Positions 48,598-57,363 of a DNA stretch of 64,000 nt are shown piece after piece. Source of the DNA: Jannaschia sp. S6380 (lineage in GTDB: Bacteria; Pseudomonadota; Alphaproteobacteria; Rhodobacterales; Rhodobacteraceae); assembly GCF_023015695.1 (NCBI RefSeq), contig NZ_JALKAS010000001.1, forward strand, positions 1,302,001-1,366,000, given 5' to 3'. The position numbers and the translations under genes were made by a program. The notes under the pieces were generated by a model that was not told where the DNA came from, searched no databases, and saw only the letters and a program-made list of their open reading frames with translations. Positions within the stretch are counted from its first letter, which is position 1. Every line of letters begins with the position of its first letter.

Positions 48598-48670
48598 TGT
48601 GGACGGTGGAACGCGTTGAAAAGAAACGGTGTTCCGCCGACTCCAGCTCGGGAAAGTGCGCACGAATCGG

Positions 48671-49015
48671 TCAAAACATCACCAACTGTTCTGGATTTTG
48701 GCGCGCGCCACGGCGTCCTTGGTCGGAGAAGTGGATGATATCACGGTACTGACGGTCGGTGAAGTTGAGGATCTGGACGTCGCCCTCGGAGGGCAGATGC
48801 CGCTCGATACGGGAGACACGGGTCGCGAAGGCCTCCTTTCCGTTCACGAAGCGGGCATAGACGGAGAATTGGGATCTCTCGAACCCTTCGTCGAGCAGAA
48901 AGTTACGGAAAGCCGTCGCCTCCTTTCGCTGAACCTTCGTGTCGGTCGGCAGGTCGAACATGACGAGTATCCACATGATACGGTATCCCGATAGGATCGC
49001 GGGGGCGGACGTCAT
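48671..49015 (-). CDS. cas2: CRISPR adaptation protein Cas2
   Basis: A 114-residue Cas2 with the ferredoxin-like strand WILVMFDLPTDTKVQRKEA, where the Asp is the conserved residue, and the FSVYARFVNG segment. It forms the integrase complex with Cas1. The ATG overlaps the cas1 stop (ATGA). Family members usually keep the SGYR stretch before the first strand, so the longer start is used. It is the cas gene nearest the array. Confidence 0.96.
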   Translation of the reverse strand: MTSAPAILSGYRIMWILVMFDLPTDTKVQRKEATAFRNFLLDEGFERSQFSVYARFVNGKEAFATRVSRIERHLPSEGDVQILNFTDRQYRDIIHFSDQGRRGARQNPEQLVMF

Positions 49016-49923
49016 CCGCCGAGTCCGGCGAGGGTGAGATCATCCGGTGGCGAAGGCAAAGCGAGTGCAAGCCGACCCGCCTCGAAGCTCTGTCCGAGCG
49101 ACGTTGCGAGCCGCGTCAGTGCGACCGAGACCGGCGAGACGCCATCGCTGAAGGGGAGATCGACCGCAATCAACCGCGCGAGCGCCCGCTTGGTATCTGT
49201 ATCGACCTCGACCCCATGGTCCCGTGCTCGCCGGCGAACGGCGCAATCGACGAGCGGGCGGAAGGGCTCCATCAGATCGTCGGCAAGCGCGAACGCATTG
49301 CCCCGGTTGGAATGATGCAGGCCGATGGACGGATGCAGCCCGGCAGCCACCACTGCGCGGGCGGTCGCAGAGCGCAGCACCGTGTAGCCATAATTGAGCA
49401 TCGCATTGACGCCCCCTGCCCCGGCATCGCGGCGAAACTCTGTCCCCATCATGCGCGGCCAGTAGTGACGCGCGGCCTGGGCCTCTACGTTTGTGGTATC
49501 TCCGGAGGTGATCCGGCGGACCATCATCCGCAGCGGTGCAGGGGCTTCGCCGACGGATGAGAGGGCGGCGGCCTGCATCTCGACCTTGGCCGCGACGATC
49601 AGCTTCCATGCCTGCTTCATCATCGGGCGCTTGGCGTCCCATTGCGCCCGAAGGCGTCCGCCCTGGGCATAGTGTCCCTCAAGCGGCATGAGTACCGAAC
49701 GCGGTGCGTGGTCTAATGCGCAAATCACCACCGGCGCGCCCCGGTCCGCCAGCTCGGCGAGGAGCGACGACGTCCATGTGGTCCCGTGAGCGTGGACGAT
49801 GACCGCCGTGACCTGATCGAGCGGAACGCGGCCCACCTCCGTACCGGATTCACTGACTTTCAGGAACCCTCGGTCGCGCGACAAATGCCGTCCGTCGGTC
49901 GCAATATCGATGATCTGGTCCAT
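49012..49923 (-). CDS. cas1: CRISPR integrase Cas1
   Basis: A 303-residue type II Cas1. The metal-site motifs are EAQAARHYWPRM near residue 148 and SIGLHHSNRGNAFALADDLMEPFRPLVD (about 205-232, giving His and Glu ligands). It starts 45 bp after the cas9 stop. The gene order cas9-cas1-cas2 without csn2 or cas4 defines subtype II-C. Confidence 0.97.
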   Translation of the reverse strand: MDQIIDIATDGRHLSRDRGFLKVSESGTEVGRVPLDQVTAVIVHAHGTTWTSSLLAELADRGAPVVICALDHAPRSVLMPLEGHYAQGGRLRAQWDAKRPMMKQAWKLIVAAKVEMQAAALSSVGEAPAPLRMMVRRITSGDTTNVEAQAARHYWPRMMGTEFRRDAGAGGVNAMLNYGYTVLRSATARAVVAAGLHPSIGLHHSNRGNAFALADDLMEPFRPLVDCAVRRRARDHGVEVDTDTKRALARLIAVDLPFSDGVSPVSVALTRLATSLGQSFEAGRLALALPSPPDDLTLAGLGG

Positions 49924-49968
49924 GCCGCCGGTCCCTTTCGGCGGAAGTTATCCACAGCGATTCGGGCG

Positions 49969-52900
49969 TCAGCATGGCGGCCCGGGATCGCGGACGCGGC
50001 CCATCTCATCGACATGCACGCGGCGGATGCCGGCCAGGATTGCTGGTCGAGCGCTGATCTGGATCCACCGAAACGGATCATCCTTGTCGTTCGTTCGGTT
50101 ATCGGCATTCGCCTCGTTATGCGGGACTATGAAAAGGCCATTCGCGACATCGGACTTCTGAACGGTGCCGGTGACATCCACGCCGTCGCGATGCAGCTTG
50201 ACCATGTCCCCGCGATGCACTGAAAGCAGGCGCTTGGCCGCCGGGTGGGGCTTCTTCTCGTCCGACAGGTTGTGCACTTCCCAGGCCGTAACGACCTGTG
50301 AGACGACTTTCCCGTCGGGCAGACGCCAAATCTCGAAGCGGTGATTGCTGCCGCCCTGATACGCCTTGATCGGAGAAAGACTGGGCACGGACACACGCGC
50401 CCTTTCCTGCAACGTCTTCAAAATCCGAACGCTTCGGATACCGCGATACGGACCATTGACCGCCGCGAAATCGATCAATGCCTGCTCGAATGCCTTTCCG
50501 GTCTTCCCATCCACTGCCGCGGCCAGAAGCGTTCGCAGATACGGATCGCGCACCATATCGCCCCGTCCTCCCTCCACAAGATGACTGGGTTTGAGGGACA
50601 GGAGCGGGATGCGCGTCGTGACGTAGTTCTCGTCCACGATGCCGAGCGCGGTCGCCTCGTGCAGCGCGCCCACGGTCGCGCCGCCTCCGCGCGGACGCGC
50701 ATCGCGCCCGATCCCGTGATCCACGCGGTGGCTTACCACGATCCGGTCGAGACGCGCGCGCACGTCCTCGCGAAACCCGTCCCAGGGGTCGGGCGTATCG
50801 CGGGCCACCCGGTCGGCGCCCTGACCATCGCCCTCATCGCGACCCGCCGCCTTCTGGATCGTCTGCAACAGGCTGCGGTCGGTGGCAGCGATAACGGCGG
50901 CATCGATGGCATGGTGGCGATGGTCGGTCCGGTCCTTCGACTTGCCCGTGCCGTCCTCCGAAACGCCGAGATCGAAGTTGAGACCCCAGTGCCGCCGCAG
51001 CATCTCTGTCATGCGGCCGGGCACCACCCAGACGTGACGCCGACCATCTTCGCCGTCATACAGCGTCTCCAGATAGGTCCGCGCTAGCCGCGACAGGTAC
51101 TGAGTGTCCACCAGCGCCCGGTCGAGGAAATCGCGCTCACCCTCGAACCGCTCCATCGCATCGGGCGCGAACCGCCAACGTTTGTTCTCCGGCAGGTTCT
51201 TCAGGTTGCCCTCGATGGCGTCCCACCGGGCGCTCCCACCCCAGGTTTCCCAGGGTGTGCGGTTCCGCTTCTCCCGGTTCGCTTCCCGGAGGCAAACGGT
51301 CCTGTTCGCGAACCCGTCGTCCAGCGTGCGCGAGTACGGCAAGATGTGATCGATGTCACAGGACCCGTCGAACAGCATCCCTACCGAAATTGTCTCCCCA
51401 GTGTAGGGGCAGCACCGCGGCCCTACGGCGGGGCCTAGATCCTCCCACAGGCGCAACAGCAAGCGGTTGGCGCCGGTATCCGCCTGGCCCAGTTCCTGCA
51501 ACTGCGCGCTGCGTCGCTCTGCATTGGCGCGGTTCGCATTGCTGCGCTTGTTGGCCTCGTCCTTCTGCTTCTCGGACAGCTTGAGGTCGCGGGCCAGTTC
51601 CACGACGATCTCATCCGGCTTGCCGTGGACCTCGATGATCCGGTTCACCAGCCGCCGCAACTGACCTAGTCCGATATGCACGGTGGGATTGGTGATCCGG
51701 CCATAGCGCTCCACCGGATCGTCCGCCGGATCACCCGAACCAGGAATGACATGCCGGTCCAGTACCTCGCCGTAATATGGCAGACGCTCCAATACTTCCC
51801 CCGTGCGCCCATCGGAATGGTGCATCCCGCAGGCCGCGACGGCCTTGTCGTAGGTGATCACGTCCTCTTCCAGCGCAACCAAGATATCCTTCGTCGCCCT
51901 CAGCCCGAGCCGCGCATAGCCTTCCGGCAGCGGCGCGTTCGCGGTGGCGACTGCCCGCTCCCGGTCGACGCCGAACCGGTCGATCAGCCAGTCCACCAGC
52001 GCCGCGAACTGCGCCTCCGTCTCGACGGCGCGCACCCTTTGCACCACGTCCCACTGCGCCTCCGCATCCAGCCCGGACCAGAGCCCCCCCAACCGCGTCG
52101 AATGCCCCATCGCCGCGCGCACCGGGTCGCAGGCGATGGCGTCGCGCGTGGCCGTCGCCAACGTGAACCGTGCGCCCTTGGGCAACTTCAACTCCTTGGC
52201 CAATGCCTTCAGCGTCACCTTGGCCGGTCCCTTCACCTCCTTGCGGTTATCGAGCATGTGGATCGCCCGGTCCCGCTCCTCCCGCGTCAGGCCCCGTTCC
52301 GCCTCCCCGTCCACGACGACGCGCAATGCATTCACTATCTCGTAGAGGACGCGACGCTGCGTCAGCGGGTGCGCCTTGGCGATCCGCTTCTCGCCCGTCA
52401 GGAAGCACAGCCCAACCTTCGGGGCCTTCAAAGACCGCTGGTAGAAGATCGTCTCGCGCAGCGCATCGCGCAGCTCCGGCGTCAGGCGCTCCGGTGCGGA
52501 GGCGGCCTGCACCTCCCAGATCGCGTCGAACTCGTCCTCTAGGTGTCGCCGGTCAGGGTAGAAATCGTAGCCTGCGCTCGCCTCCTCCGCCCCGTCCCTC
52601 GCTGCGACGCTCAGGCGGGTGCGCACCGTGGGCACCCGGCGCGGATCGTCGGCCCTCTCGCGCCGCTCGTGCAGGAACTCGCCATAGGTCCGCGCGCCCG
52701 CCTCCCGGATCGCCCAGTCAAGCCGCGCCGAAGCGTCCTTGATCAATCCGCTCTCGTTGTCCCCCCGATCGGTCTTGCGGTTCGACTTGAATCCCCGCCG
52801 CTGGTTCAGATGGAACAGCGCTCGGCCCAGATGGTGCAGCGGCAACGCCTGATCCAATGCCTGGGCCCGCAGCGCATAGGGGTCGAGCGCATCCAACGCC

Positions 52901-53166
52901 TTCGCTTCCGCTGGGTCGCGCGGCATCAGCCCCGCCTCGGCCAGCTTCCGCATCAGCGATGCGCGCCGCCGCAGATACCTGTCCCGCCGCCGCCGCATGG
53001 CCCGCGCCGCCCGCCGGTCCACCGCCTTCGACGCTTTCGACTTCGGATCGCGCCCGTCCGAGAAGATCCGCACACCCCCGTTGAGCACCCGGGCGATTCG
53101 CCCGTTCTCCGACCCATAGAGCCACCAGCCGATCGAGTTGGTGCCAATGTCCAGTCCGAGTCGCAT
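49969..53166 (-). CDS. cas9: type II-C effector nuclease Cas9
   Basis: A compact Cas9 of 1065 residues, the size range of Neisseria Cas9. RuvC-I has D6 in GLDIGTNSIGW; an arginine-rich bridge helix spans about 51-73; RuvC-II has E523 in IVVELARDLKL; HNH has D606/H607 in CDIDHILPYS and N621; RuvC-III has HHAID at 751-755. All catalytic residues are present, so cleavage of both strands is expected. The C-terminal 250 residues would hold the PAM-interacting domain. An AGAGGG site precedes the ATG. The gene is divergent from the tracrRNA. Confidence 0.98.
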   Translation of the reverse strand: MRLGLDIGTNSIGWWLYGSENGRIARVLNGGVRIFSDGRDPKSKASKAVDRRAARAMRRRRDRYLRRRASLMRKLAEAGLMPRDPAEAKALDALDPYALRAQALDQALPLHHLGRALFHLNQRRGFKSNRKTDRGDNESGLIKDASARLDWAIREAGARTYGEFLHERRERADDPRRVPTVRTRLSVAARDGAEEASAGYDFYPDRRHLEDEFDAIWEVQAASAPERLTPELRDALRETIFYQRSLKAPKVGLCFLTGEKRIAKAHPLTQRRVLYEIVNALRVVVDGEAERGLTREERDRAIHMLDNRKEVKGPAKVTLKALAKELKLPKGARFTLATATRDAIACDPVRAAMGHSTRLGGLWSGLDAEAQWDVVQRVRAVETEAQFAALVDWLIDRFGVDRERAVATANAPLPEGYARLGLRATKDILVALEEDVITYDKAVAACGMHHSDGRTGEVLERLPYYGEVLDRHVIPGSGDPADDPVERYGRITNPTVHIGLGQLRRLVNRIIEVHGKPDEIVVELARDLKLSEKQKDEANKRSNANRANAERRSAQLQELGQADTGANRLLLRLWEDLGPAVGPRCCPYTGETISVGMLFDGSCDIDHILPYSRTLDDGFANRTVCLREANREKRNRTPWETWGGSARWDAIEGNLKNLPENKRWRFAPDAMERFEGERDFLDRALVDTQYLSRLARTYLETLYDGEDGRRHVWVVPGRMTEMLRRHWGLNFDLGVSEDGTGKSKDRTDHRHHAIDAAVIAATDRSLLQTIQKAAGRDEGDGQGADRVARDTPDPWDGFREDVRARLDRIVVSHRVDHGIGRDARPRGGGATVGALHEATALGIVDENYVTTRIPLLSLKPSHLVEGGRGDMVRDPYLRTLLAAAVDGKTGKAFEQALIDFAAVNGPYRGIRSVRILKTLQERARVSVPSLSPIKAYQGGSNHRFEIWRLPDGKVVSQVVTAWEVHNLSDEKKPHPAAKRLLSVHRGDMVKLHRDGVDVTGTVQKSDVANGLFIVPHNEANADNRTNDKDDPFRWIQISARPAILAGIRRVHVDEMGRVRDPGPPC

Positions 53167-53376
53167 AGTAGAACCCTCTGTTAAGTCGTTTTAGGGGTTG
53201 TATCATCCGCTCCCAGATATACAAGCCTACTGGGGCTAGCCGAACAGTGGGTGGCGGTCGCCGGTGTCCATAGTCGGACTGACGACCGCCCATCTTCGCT
53301 CAGACGATGTCTACGGTCGGGACGAGCGGAGGTCCATACTTCGCGCCCCACGCAAATGGCCCGGCAAGCCGTTTTA

Positions 53377-53413
53377 GTTGCTACTGGACTCGAAGACTGA
53401 TGAGAGCTATCAA
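53377..53413 (+). promoter_or_regulatory. degenerate CRISPR repeat acting as candidate tracrRNA promoter
   Basis: A 37-bp sequence aligns with the array repeat along its length (GTTGC, CTGGAC, TCGAA, CTGA, GCTATCA in the same order), with about ten differences and one inserted base. It contains TGGACT at 53385-53390 and TATCAA at 53408-53413, spaced by 17 bp. The tracrRNA anti-repeat begins seven bases after TATCAA, the right distance for a transcription start. Confidence 0.7.
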
Positions 53414-53419
53414 CTCAAT

Positions 53420-53500
53420 GTTCAGAATTCGTGGTCGAGCCGCTAACAAGCATTCGATTGCACCACATTCGAAGCGCGGGCCACGGCCCGCGTTTTGCTT
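53420..53500 (+). ncRNA. tracrRNA
   Basis: Positions 53420-53447 are a near-perfect anti-repeat to the 5' 27 nt of the CRISPR repeat (GTTCAGAATTCG, GGTC, AGCCGC, AAC), with two mismatches and one bulged T. A short stem TTCGA/TCGAA follows, and then a strong GC hairpin with a T-run. The RNA of about 80 nt is transcribed rightwards, away from cas9 and in the same direction as the predicted crRNAs. Type II-C tracrRNAs have this anti-repeat, small stem, terminator layout. Confidence 0.92.
53475..53500 (+). terminator. tracrRNA terminator
   Basis: CGCGGGCC and GGCCCGCG form an eight-base inverted repeat with a two-base AC centre (so the outer six to seven pairs form), followed by TTTTGCTT. The hairpin is also the expected 3' structural element of the tracrRNA. 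Confidence 0.88.
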
Positions 53501-53649
53501 ATTCGACCGCTATCGCAGAACGTGCACCAAGGTGATGACGCTGATTTGCTGTAGGAAGACGTGTATGGAACCGTTCTGTTTCTTTGCCTGATAAACTGCC
53601 GGCGAAACCTGCCCCGCTGCACCCGCAGAGAATGACCGCTTTCCGCCCC

Positions 53650-54616
53650 ATTCTGTGGAAAAAGAGGCGTTTGCGCGCGCAGCAAGCCGTTGGTGATGCT
53701 AGCTGATCGGCACTCCGGCTCAGGGTGCGGTCGGCTCTTGCGGCAGCGGGAAGGTCTTCGCGAACTTCCTTAGGTTCTGGGCGGTGGCTGCGAGGAGGAA
53801 TTCGTCGCTTGCGCCGCATGGTCCGCGTAGTCGGAGGCGGCTGAGCCCGAGGATCCGCTTGAGGTGGGCGAACAGCATCTCGACTTTCTTCCTGAGCCGC
53901 ATCGAGGTCACGTAGGCATCGGTCTTGGCGATCGCGCGGGCGACGTCTCGCGCTTCCTCGTGCTCCTCGCGGGTGATCTTGCGGGCATCGGCGTTGGGGC
54001 AGCACCGGTGCTTCGATGGACAGGCCTGGCACACCTCCTCGGGCGCCCGGTAACGCGCCGTGCCCTTGCCGGTCGGACCGCCGTTCGGATCTGAGTAGTT
54101 GCGGCGGAACTGCTTGAGTTCGTGGCCCTCGGGGCAGACGTAGCGGTCGTTCTCCGGGTCCCATTCGAAGTCGGCGCGCGACCAGGTCCCATCGGTGCGG
54201 CCCGACTTGGCGACGACGGGAATATGCGGGTCGATCTTTCGGTCGACGAGCCAGCCCAGGAGTGGGCCCGTTCCGCAGGCGAGGTTCAGATGTACCTCCT
54301 CGCAGACGCGCCGCTCCAATCGGATACCGAAGCAGTAGCTGACGATCAGCATGCAGATCAGCAGCTCGGGGTCGACGGAGGGGCGGCCCGTGTGGCTATA
54401 GAACTCCGCCAGGTGTGCACGGATGCCGCCGAGGTCCACGAACCGGTCGATCGAACGCAGCAGGTGGTCCCGCGGCACATAATCCTCCAGCGAGAACTCG
54501 TAGAACAGCGATGCCTGCGCCTCCTTCCTCGGTCCCATCATCGTCCGCTTCCTCCCCACCCAAGGAAGTCGATCAGCCGGGTACGGCCCGATCGAGCATG
54601 AGTTTCTCAACGGAAT
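53650..54616 (-). mobile_element. IS1182-type insertion sequence remnant
   Basis: About 967 bp bounded by imperfect inverted ends: 53650-53663 matches the reverse complement of 54603-54616 at 11 of 14 bases, beginning ATTC. It contains the deleted transposase gene. The right end lies 10 bp from the integrase stop codon. No target duplication is evident by eye. Confidence 0.65.
53720..54541 (-). pseudogene. IS1182-family transposase with internal deletion
   Basis: The N terminus (MMGPRKEAQASLFYEFSLEDYVP) and C terminus (KVEMLFAHLKRILGLSRLRLRGP, then AATAQNLRKFAK) are typical. The sequence, however, jumps from EEVHLNLA straight to GTGPLLGWLVDRKI. In full-length family members roughly 165 residues, including catalytic acidic residues, lie between these. 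The reading frame is kept across the deletion. The 273-residue product should be inactive. Confidence 0.8.
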
Positions 54617-54626
54617 ACGCCCTTCG

Positions 54627-56591
54627 CTAAAACCACCGAGGCAGTGCGTTCACCGCAACCGCGACCTTCTCCAGGGGCATGCGCTTCGTGTATCGCCCGT
54701 CCGTCTCCCCGTCCGGCGTGTGGCCGACCAACGCCGTGACCGCGAGCTTCGGGACCTCCGTTTCCTGCCGCAGATGGGTGATCACGGTGTGGCGGAAAGA
54801 GTGGAACATCTTCCGTTCCCCTCGTGTACCGGGCGCCACGTCCTTGGCCTTCTTCCACTTCTTGTAGAGATTCGAGCCGAAGCTCTCCGCGTCGGCCTCC
54901 GGTCGCAGTTCAGGGAACAGGTCGACTTCGCCGCGCGTCTTCAGGCCGGCGACGTAATCGGCGAAGCCCAACTCCATGATCCGCGAATGGAGCGGGAGGT
55001 CCCGCACGGCGGCCGCATTCTTCAGCCCTCGGTTCACGTTCAGCTGAACGGCCAAGAACGGGATCTGGCCGTCCAGCCGGACCTCCTCGACCCGAAGCCC
55101 CATGAGTTCCTCCCGTCGCGCCCCGGTATAGGCCGCAAGCAGCGGCCCCCAGTAGAGACCGTCCCAAATGATCTCCCGGCCGAGCTCGTGCCGACGGCCC
55201 TCGCTCTTGCAACCCGACCAGACGGAATGCCGGGCTAGTCGCGCTAAATCCTCTGCGTCGAATGCCTCTCGCACCGATCGTGCGTCGCGGCGATCCTTCT
55301 GGCGAAGGTCCGACAGCTCGATCGGCTCCGCGGGGTGTAAGCCGCGCGATCGGGCGTACCGCAGAAGTCTCTTGATGTGGCCGAGGTTCCGATTGACCAT
55401 GCCGGCAGCGAGCCCGATTTGATCGTCCGGCAAGTCCTCCGCCCGCTCGACAAGTTCCCGGAGCGACCGCTGCCGGTCAGCCTCGCTGCGTCCGTAAATC
55501 CTCGGAAGGCAGGCGAGAAGGTCGACATAATGCGCGACGTCCATTTGGCGCAGTTCAGACAAGGGACGGTCGCCGACGGCCACGACGAACTGGAAAAGGA
55601 CCTTGCGGCACTGGCGGCGATCCTTGCCGATGGACTTTTCAGCGGCAGTGGTCCGGCCCTTGGGATACTTTTTCGCGACCGTCTCCTCGACGAGGCTGCT
55701 CAAGAGGTCCTTCGGTGGCGATGTCGGCTGCTCGGCCGGTGTCGGGCTCGCTTGCTTCCGGGGCTCATCTGCGACCCTGCTAGACCCAACTTTAGACGTC
55801 GCCGTCCGCACGGAATAGCTTGGTTCTTCAGCATGGGTCCTCGCTTGGGTCGCCAAAGTCGAGTGCCCATGCAGGGGACCGGCAGTCGCGAGATGGACGA
55901 CCGGCCCCGTCGCGCTGGATGTGGCCGCCGTCGCCAAATCCACGACAAGCGGCTCCGTCGCCTTTATCCGGTCCATCTGCCCGAGGGCTTTCGCCTGTCC
56001 GGACAGGTGCAGGCATTGCAGGGTCCGGGTCTCCCGGGCGTCCCGTGAGCGTCGACCCAGCATTCGCTCGCCGAACTGAGCGACCTCGTCGGCGGCGGCC
56101 GGATCGTTGATCCAGTCGACCAACTCGGCGATGGCTTTCGGAACCTCCGCGATCTCGGCCGGACCGAGCCCCTGCCCCGCAAGCCGCTCCTCGTCCTCGG
56201 ACAGCAGCACCGCCGCCGTGCCGCGCGCGGACACGATCTCCGCCGCCGCCTTCCGCACCCGCTCCGACATCGCGCGCCCGAGCCACTCGTCGGGTCCCAT
56301 GTCGAGCGGCTCGGCATACCGCTCCGCCCGGAGGCGGGCGGTCTCGGTGGCGACGTTGGCCGACAGGAAGCGCTGGGCTTCGATACGGGACAGCTGTCCG
56401 TTCATCACCTCCCGAAGATACGCCTCGGATTTCCACGTGATGAGGGACGCAAGCCGAACACATGTGGACAAGTCCCTCGTCCGCAGGCTGACTTGCAGAA
56501 ATCGTTGACTTTTGTTTTGCCCACGCATCGGCACGCGCCGCCGCCAGACATAGACCGCCCCGCGTCGTTGGACGTGCGTCGGTAGCCTCAT
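54627..56591 (-). CDS. tyrosine-recombinase integrase of the island
   Basis: A 654-residue site-specific recombinase. The C-terminal catalytic domain shows the Arg in AYTGARREELMGLRVEEV, HSFRHTVITHLRQ (His-x-x-Arg) and the nucleophile Tyr in DGRYTKRM. The N-terminal 30 residues (MRLPTHVQRRGAVYVWRRRVP) resemble DUF6538-type arm-binding segments. The ATG at 56591 has a GGGAGA site. It lies 156 bp from the tRNA-Gln 3' end, the usual place of an integrase beside its attachment site. Low-complexity Thr/Ala/Pro-rich sequence lies near residues 230-300. Confidence 0.93.
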   Translation of the reverse strand: MRLPTHVQRRGAVYVWRRRVPMRGQNKSQRFLQVSLRTRDLSTCVRLASLITWKSEAYLREVMNGQLSRIEAQRFLSANVATETARLRAERYAEPLDMGPDEWLGRAMSERVRKAAAEIVSARGTAAVLLSEDEERLAGQGLGPAEIAEVPKAIAELVDWINDPAAADEVAQFGERMLGRRSRDARETRTLQCLHLSGQAKALGQMDRIKATEPLVVDLATAATSSATGPVVHLATAGPLHGHSTLATQARTHAEEPSYSVRTATSKVGSSRVADEPRKQASPTPAEQPTSPPKDLLSSLVEETVAKKYPKGRTTAAEKSIGKDRRQCRKVLFQFVVAVGDRPLSELRQMDVAHYVDLLACLPRIYGRSEADRQRSLRELVERAEDLPDDQIGLAAGMVNRNLGHIKRLLRYARSRGLHPAEPIELSDLRQKDRRDARSVREAFDAEDLARLARHSVWSGCKSEGRRHELGREIIWDGLYWGPLLAAYTGARREELMGLRVEEVRLDGQIPFLAVQLNVNRGLKNAAAVRDLPLHSRIMELGFADYVAGLKTRGEVDLFPELRPEADAESFGSNLYKKWKKAKDVAPGTRGERKMFHSFRHTVITHLRQETEVPKLAVTALVGHTPDGETDGRYTKRMPLEKVAVAVNALPRWF

Positions 56592-56655
56592 GGGTCCGTC
56601 TCCCCTCACGGGCAGGCGGAAACATCGAACGCCGGTCCGATCGGGGCGTGTTTCG

Positions 56656-56679
56656 CACCCGTGTATCACACCCATGTAT
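56656..56679. repeat. tandem 11-bp repeats upstream of the integrase gene
   Basis: CACCCGTGTAT and CACCCATGTAT lie 13 bp apart between the integrase start and the att site. Tandem short repeats here could be integrase arm-binding or excisionase sites. They are too short to assign further. Confidence 0.35.
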
Positions 56680-56744
56680 CGCAGTGGGGTGATCTGGGGT
56701 GTCGAAACGCCCGTTTCTCGAACCGTATCCGTGACTTGAGGAAG

Positions 56745-56769
56745 GATTGGCTGGGGTGGTAGGATTCGA
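56745..56769. other. right attachment site (attR-like) inside tRNA-Gln
   Basis: The 25-bp sequence is identical to 42634-42658. It covers the encoded CCA, the 3' acceptor strand and the T-arm of tRNA-Gln, plus three bases beyond. The intact tRNA gene is therefore maintained at this end of the island. Confidence 0.87.
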
Positions 56770-56822
56770 ACCTACGACCTGCGGTACCAAAAACCGTCGC
56801 GCTACCACTGCGCCACACCCCA
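56748..56822 (-). tRNA. tRNA-Gln(TTG)
   Basis: A complete 75-nt tRNA read leftwards from 56822. The seven-base acceptor stem TGGGGTG/CACCCCA is perfect, the D-arm contains AGTGGTAG, the anticodon TTG is at 56790-56788 in loop TTTTGGT with stem CGGT/ACCG, and the T-arm is TAGGTTCGAATCCTA. CCA is encoded. Its 3' half serves as the integration site of the island. Confidence 0.95.
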
Positions 56823-56886
56823 ACCGTGCGGCGGGAAATAGGACAGGCAATACCGGGTCGCAAGGGAAAAATGGCGCGGGCGCGGG

Positions 56887-57363
56887 TCAGATCACGGCAT
56901 GCAGAATGGCCACTATCAGCGCAAGGATCGTGGCATAGAACCCGCCCGCGAAGCCAAAGGCGCGCAGGGACGGCGACCTGAGGTAGCCGACCCAGAACGC
57001 CAGGCGAGAGAACCCGAACGCGGTGCCCAGCGCCACGACATGGCCGCCGCCCAGCACCCATCCGACGAAGGGCCAGATCGTGGCCGCGAGGATCAGCTGT
57101 TCGGCCGTGTTGGACAGAACCCGCTGCGTGATCCGGTCCAACGGTGCGGTGAAGGGCGCGCCGTCGATAATCCCGTCGTCGAAGAAGCGCCGCGCGGCCA
57201 GCCGCATGATCAGCGCCAGCAGGACCACGCCACCCGGCAGAAGGCCGATCGCCATCGCCTCCGGCAGCGGGCGTGCCGAAAGCAGGGATCCGGCCGCCAA
57301 AGCGGCGACCGACCAGACGGCGCCGAGGCCCATCCCGATCAGGATGGACCGGCGTCGGGTCAT
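56887..57363 (-). CDS. MAPEG-family membrane protein
   Basis: A 158-residue integral membrane protein with four hydrophobic segments and the MAPEG-like [18 protein letters not shown] stretch near residue 85. MAPEG proteins are membrane glutathione-transferase/eicosanoid-type enzymes; the bacterial role is unclear. The ATG overlaps the stop of methylmalonyl-CoA mutase, so it is co-translated. Confidence 0.85.
   Translation of the reverse strand: MTRRRSILIGMGLGAVWSVAALAAGSLLSARPLPEAMAIGLLPGGVVLLALIMRLAARRFFDDGIIDGAPFTAPLDRITQRVLSNTAEQLILAATIWPFVGWVLGGGHVVALGTAFGFSRLAFWVGYLRSPSLRAFGFAGGFYATILALIVAILHAVI

Noticed and set aside
43538..48738. Many open frames inside the CRISPR array with repeated peptides on both strands
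   Set aside because: They are translations of the 36-bp repeat, whose 66-bp period keeps frame; there is no repeat protein.
53377..53413. A second, minimal CRISPR array
   Set aside because: Only one degenerate repeat is present and no spacer-repeat unit follows; it fits better as the tracrRNA promoter.
53307..53591. A 94-codon ORF across the region between cas9 and the IS remnant
   Set aside because: It covers the tracrRNA and its terminator, has no ribosome site and no protein-like composition.
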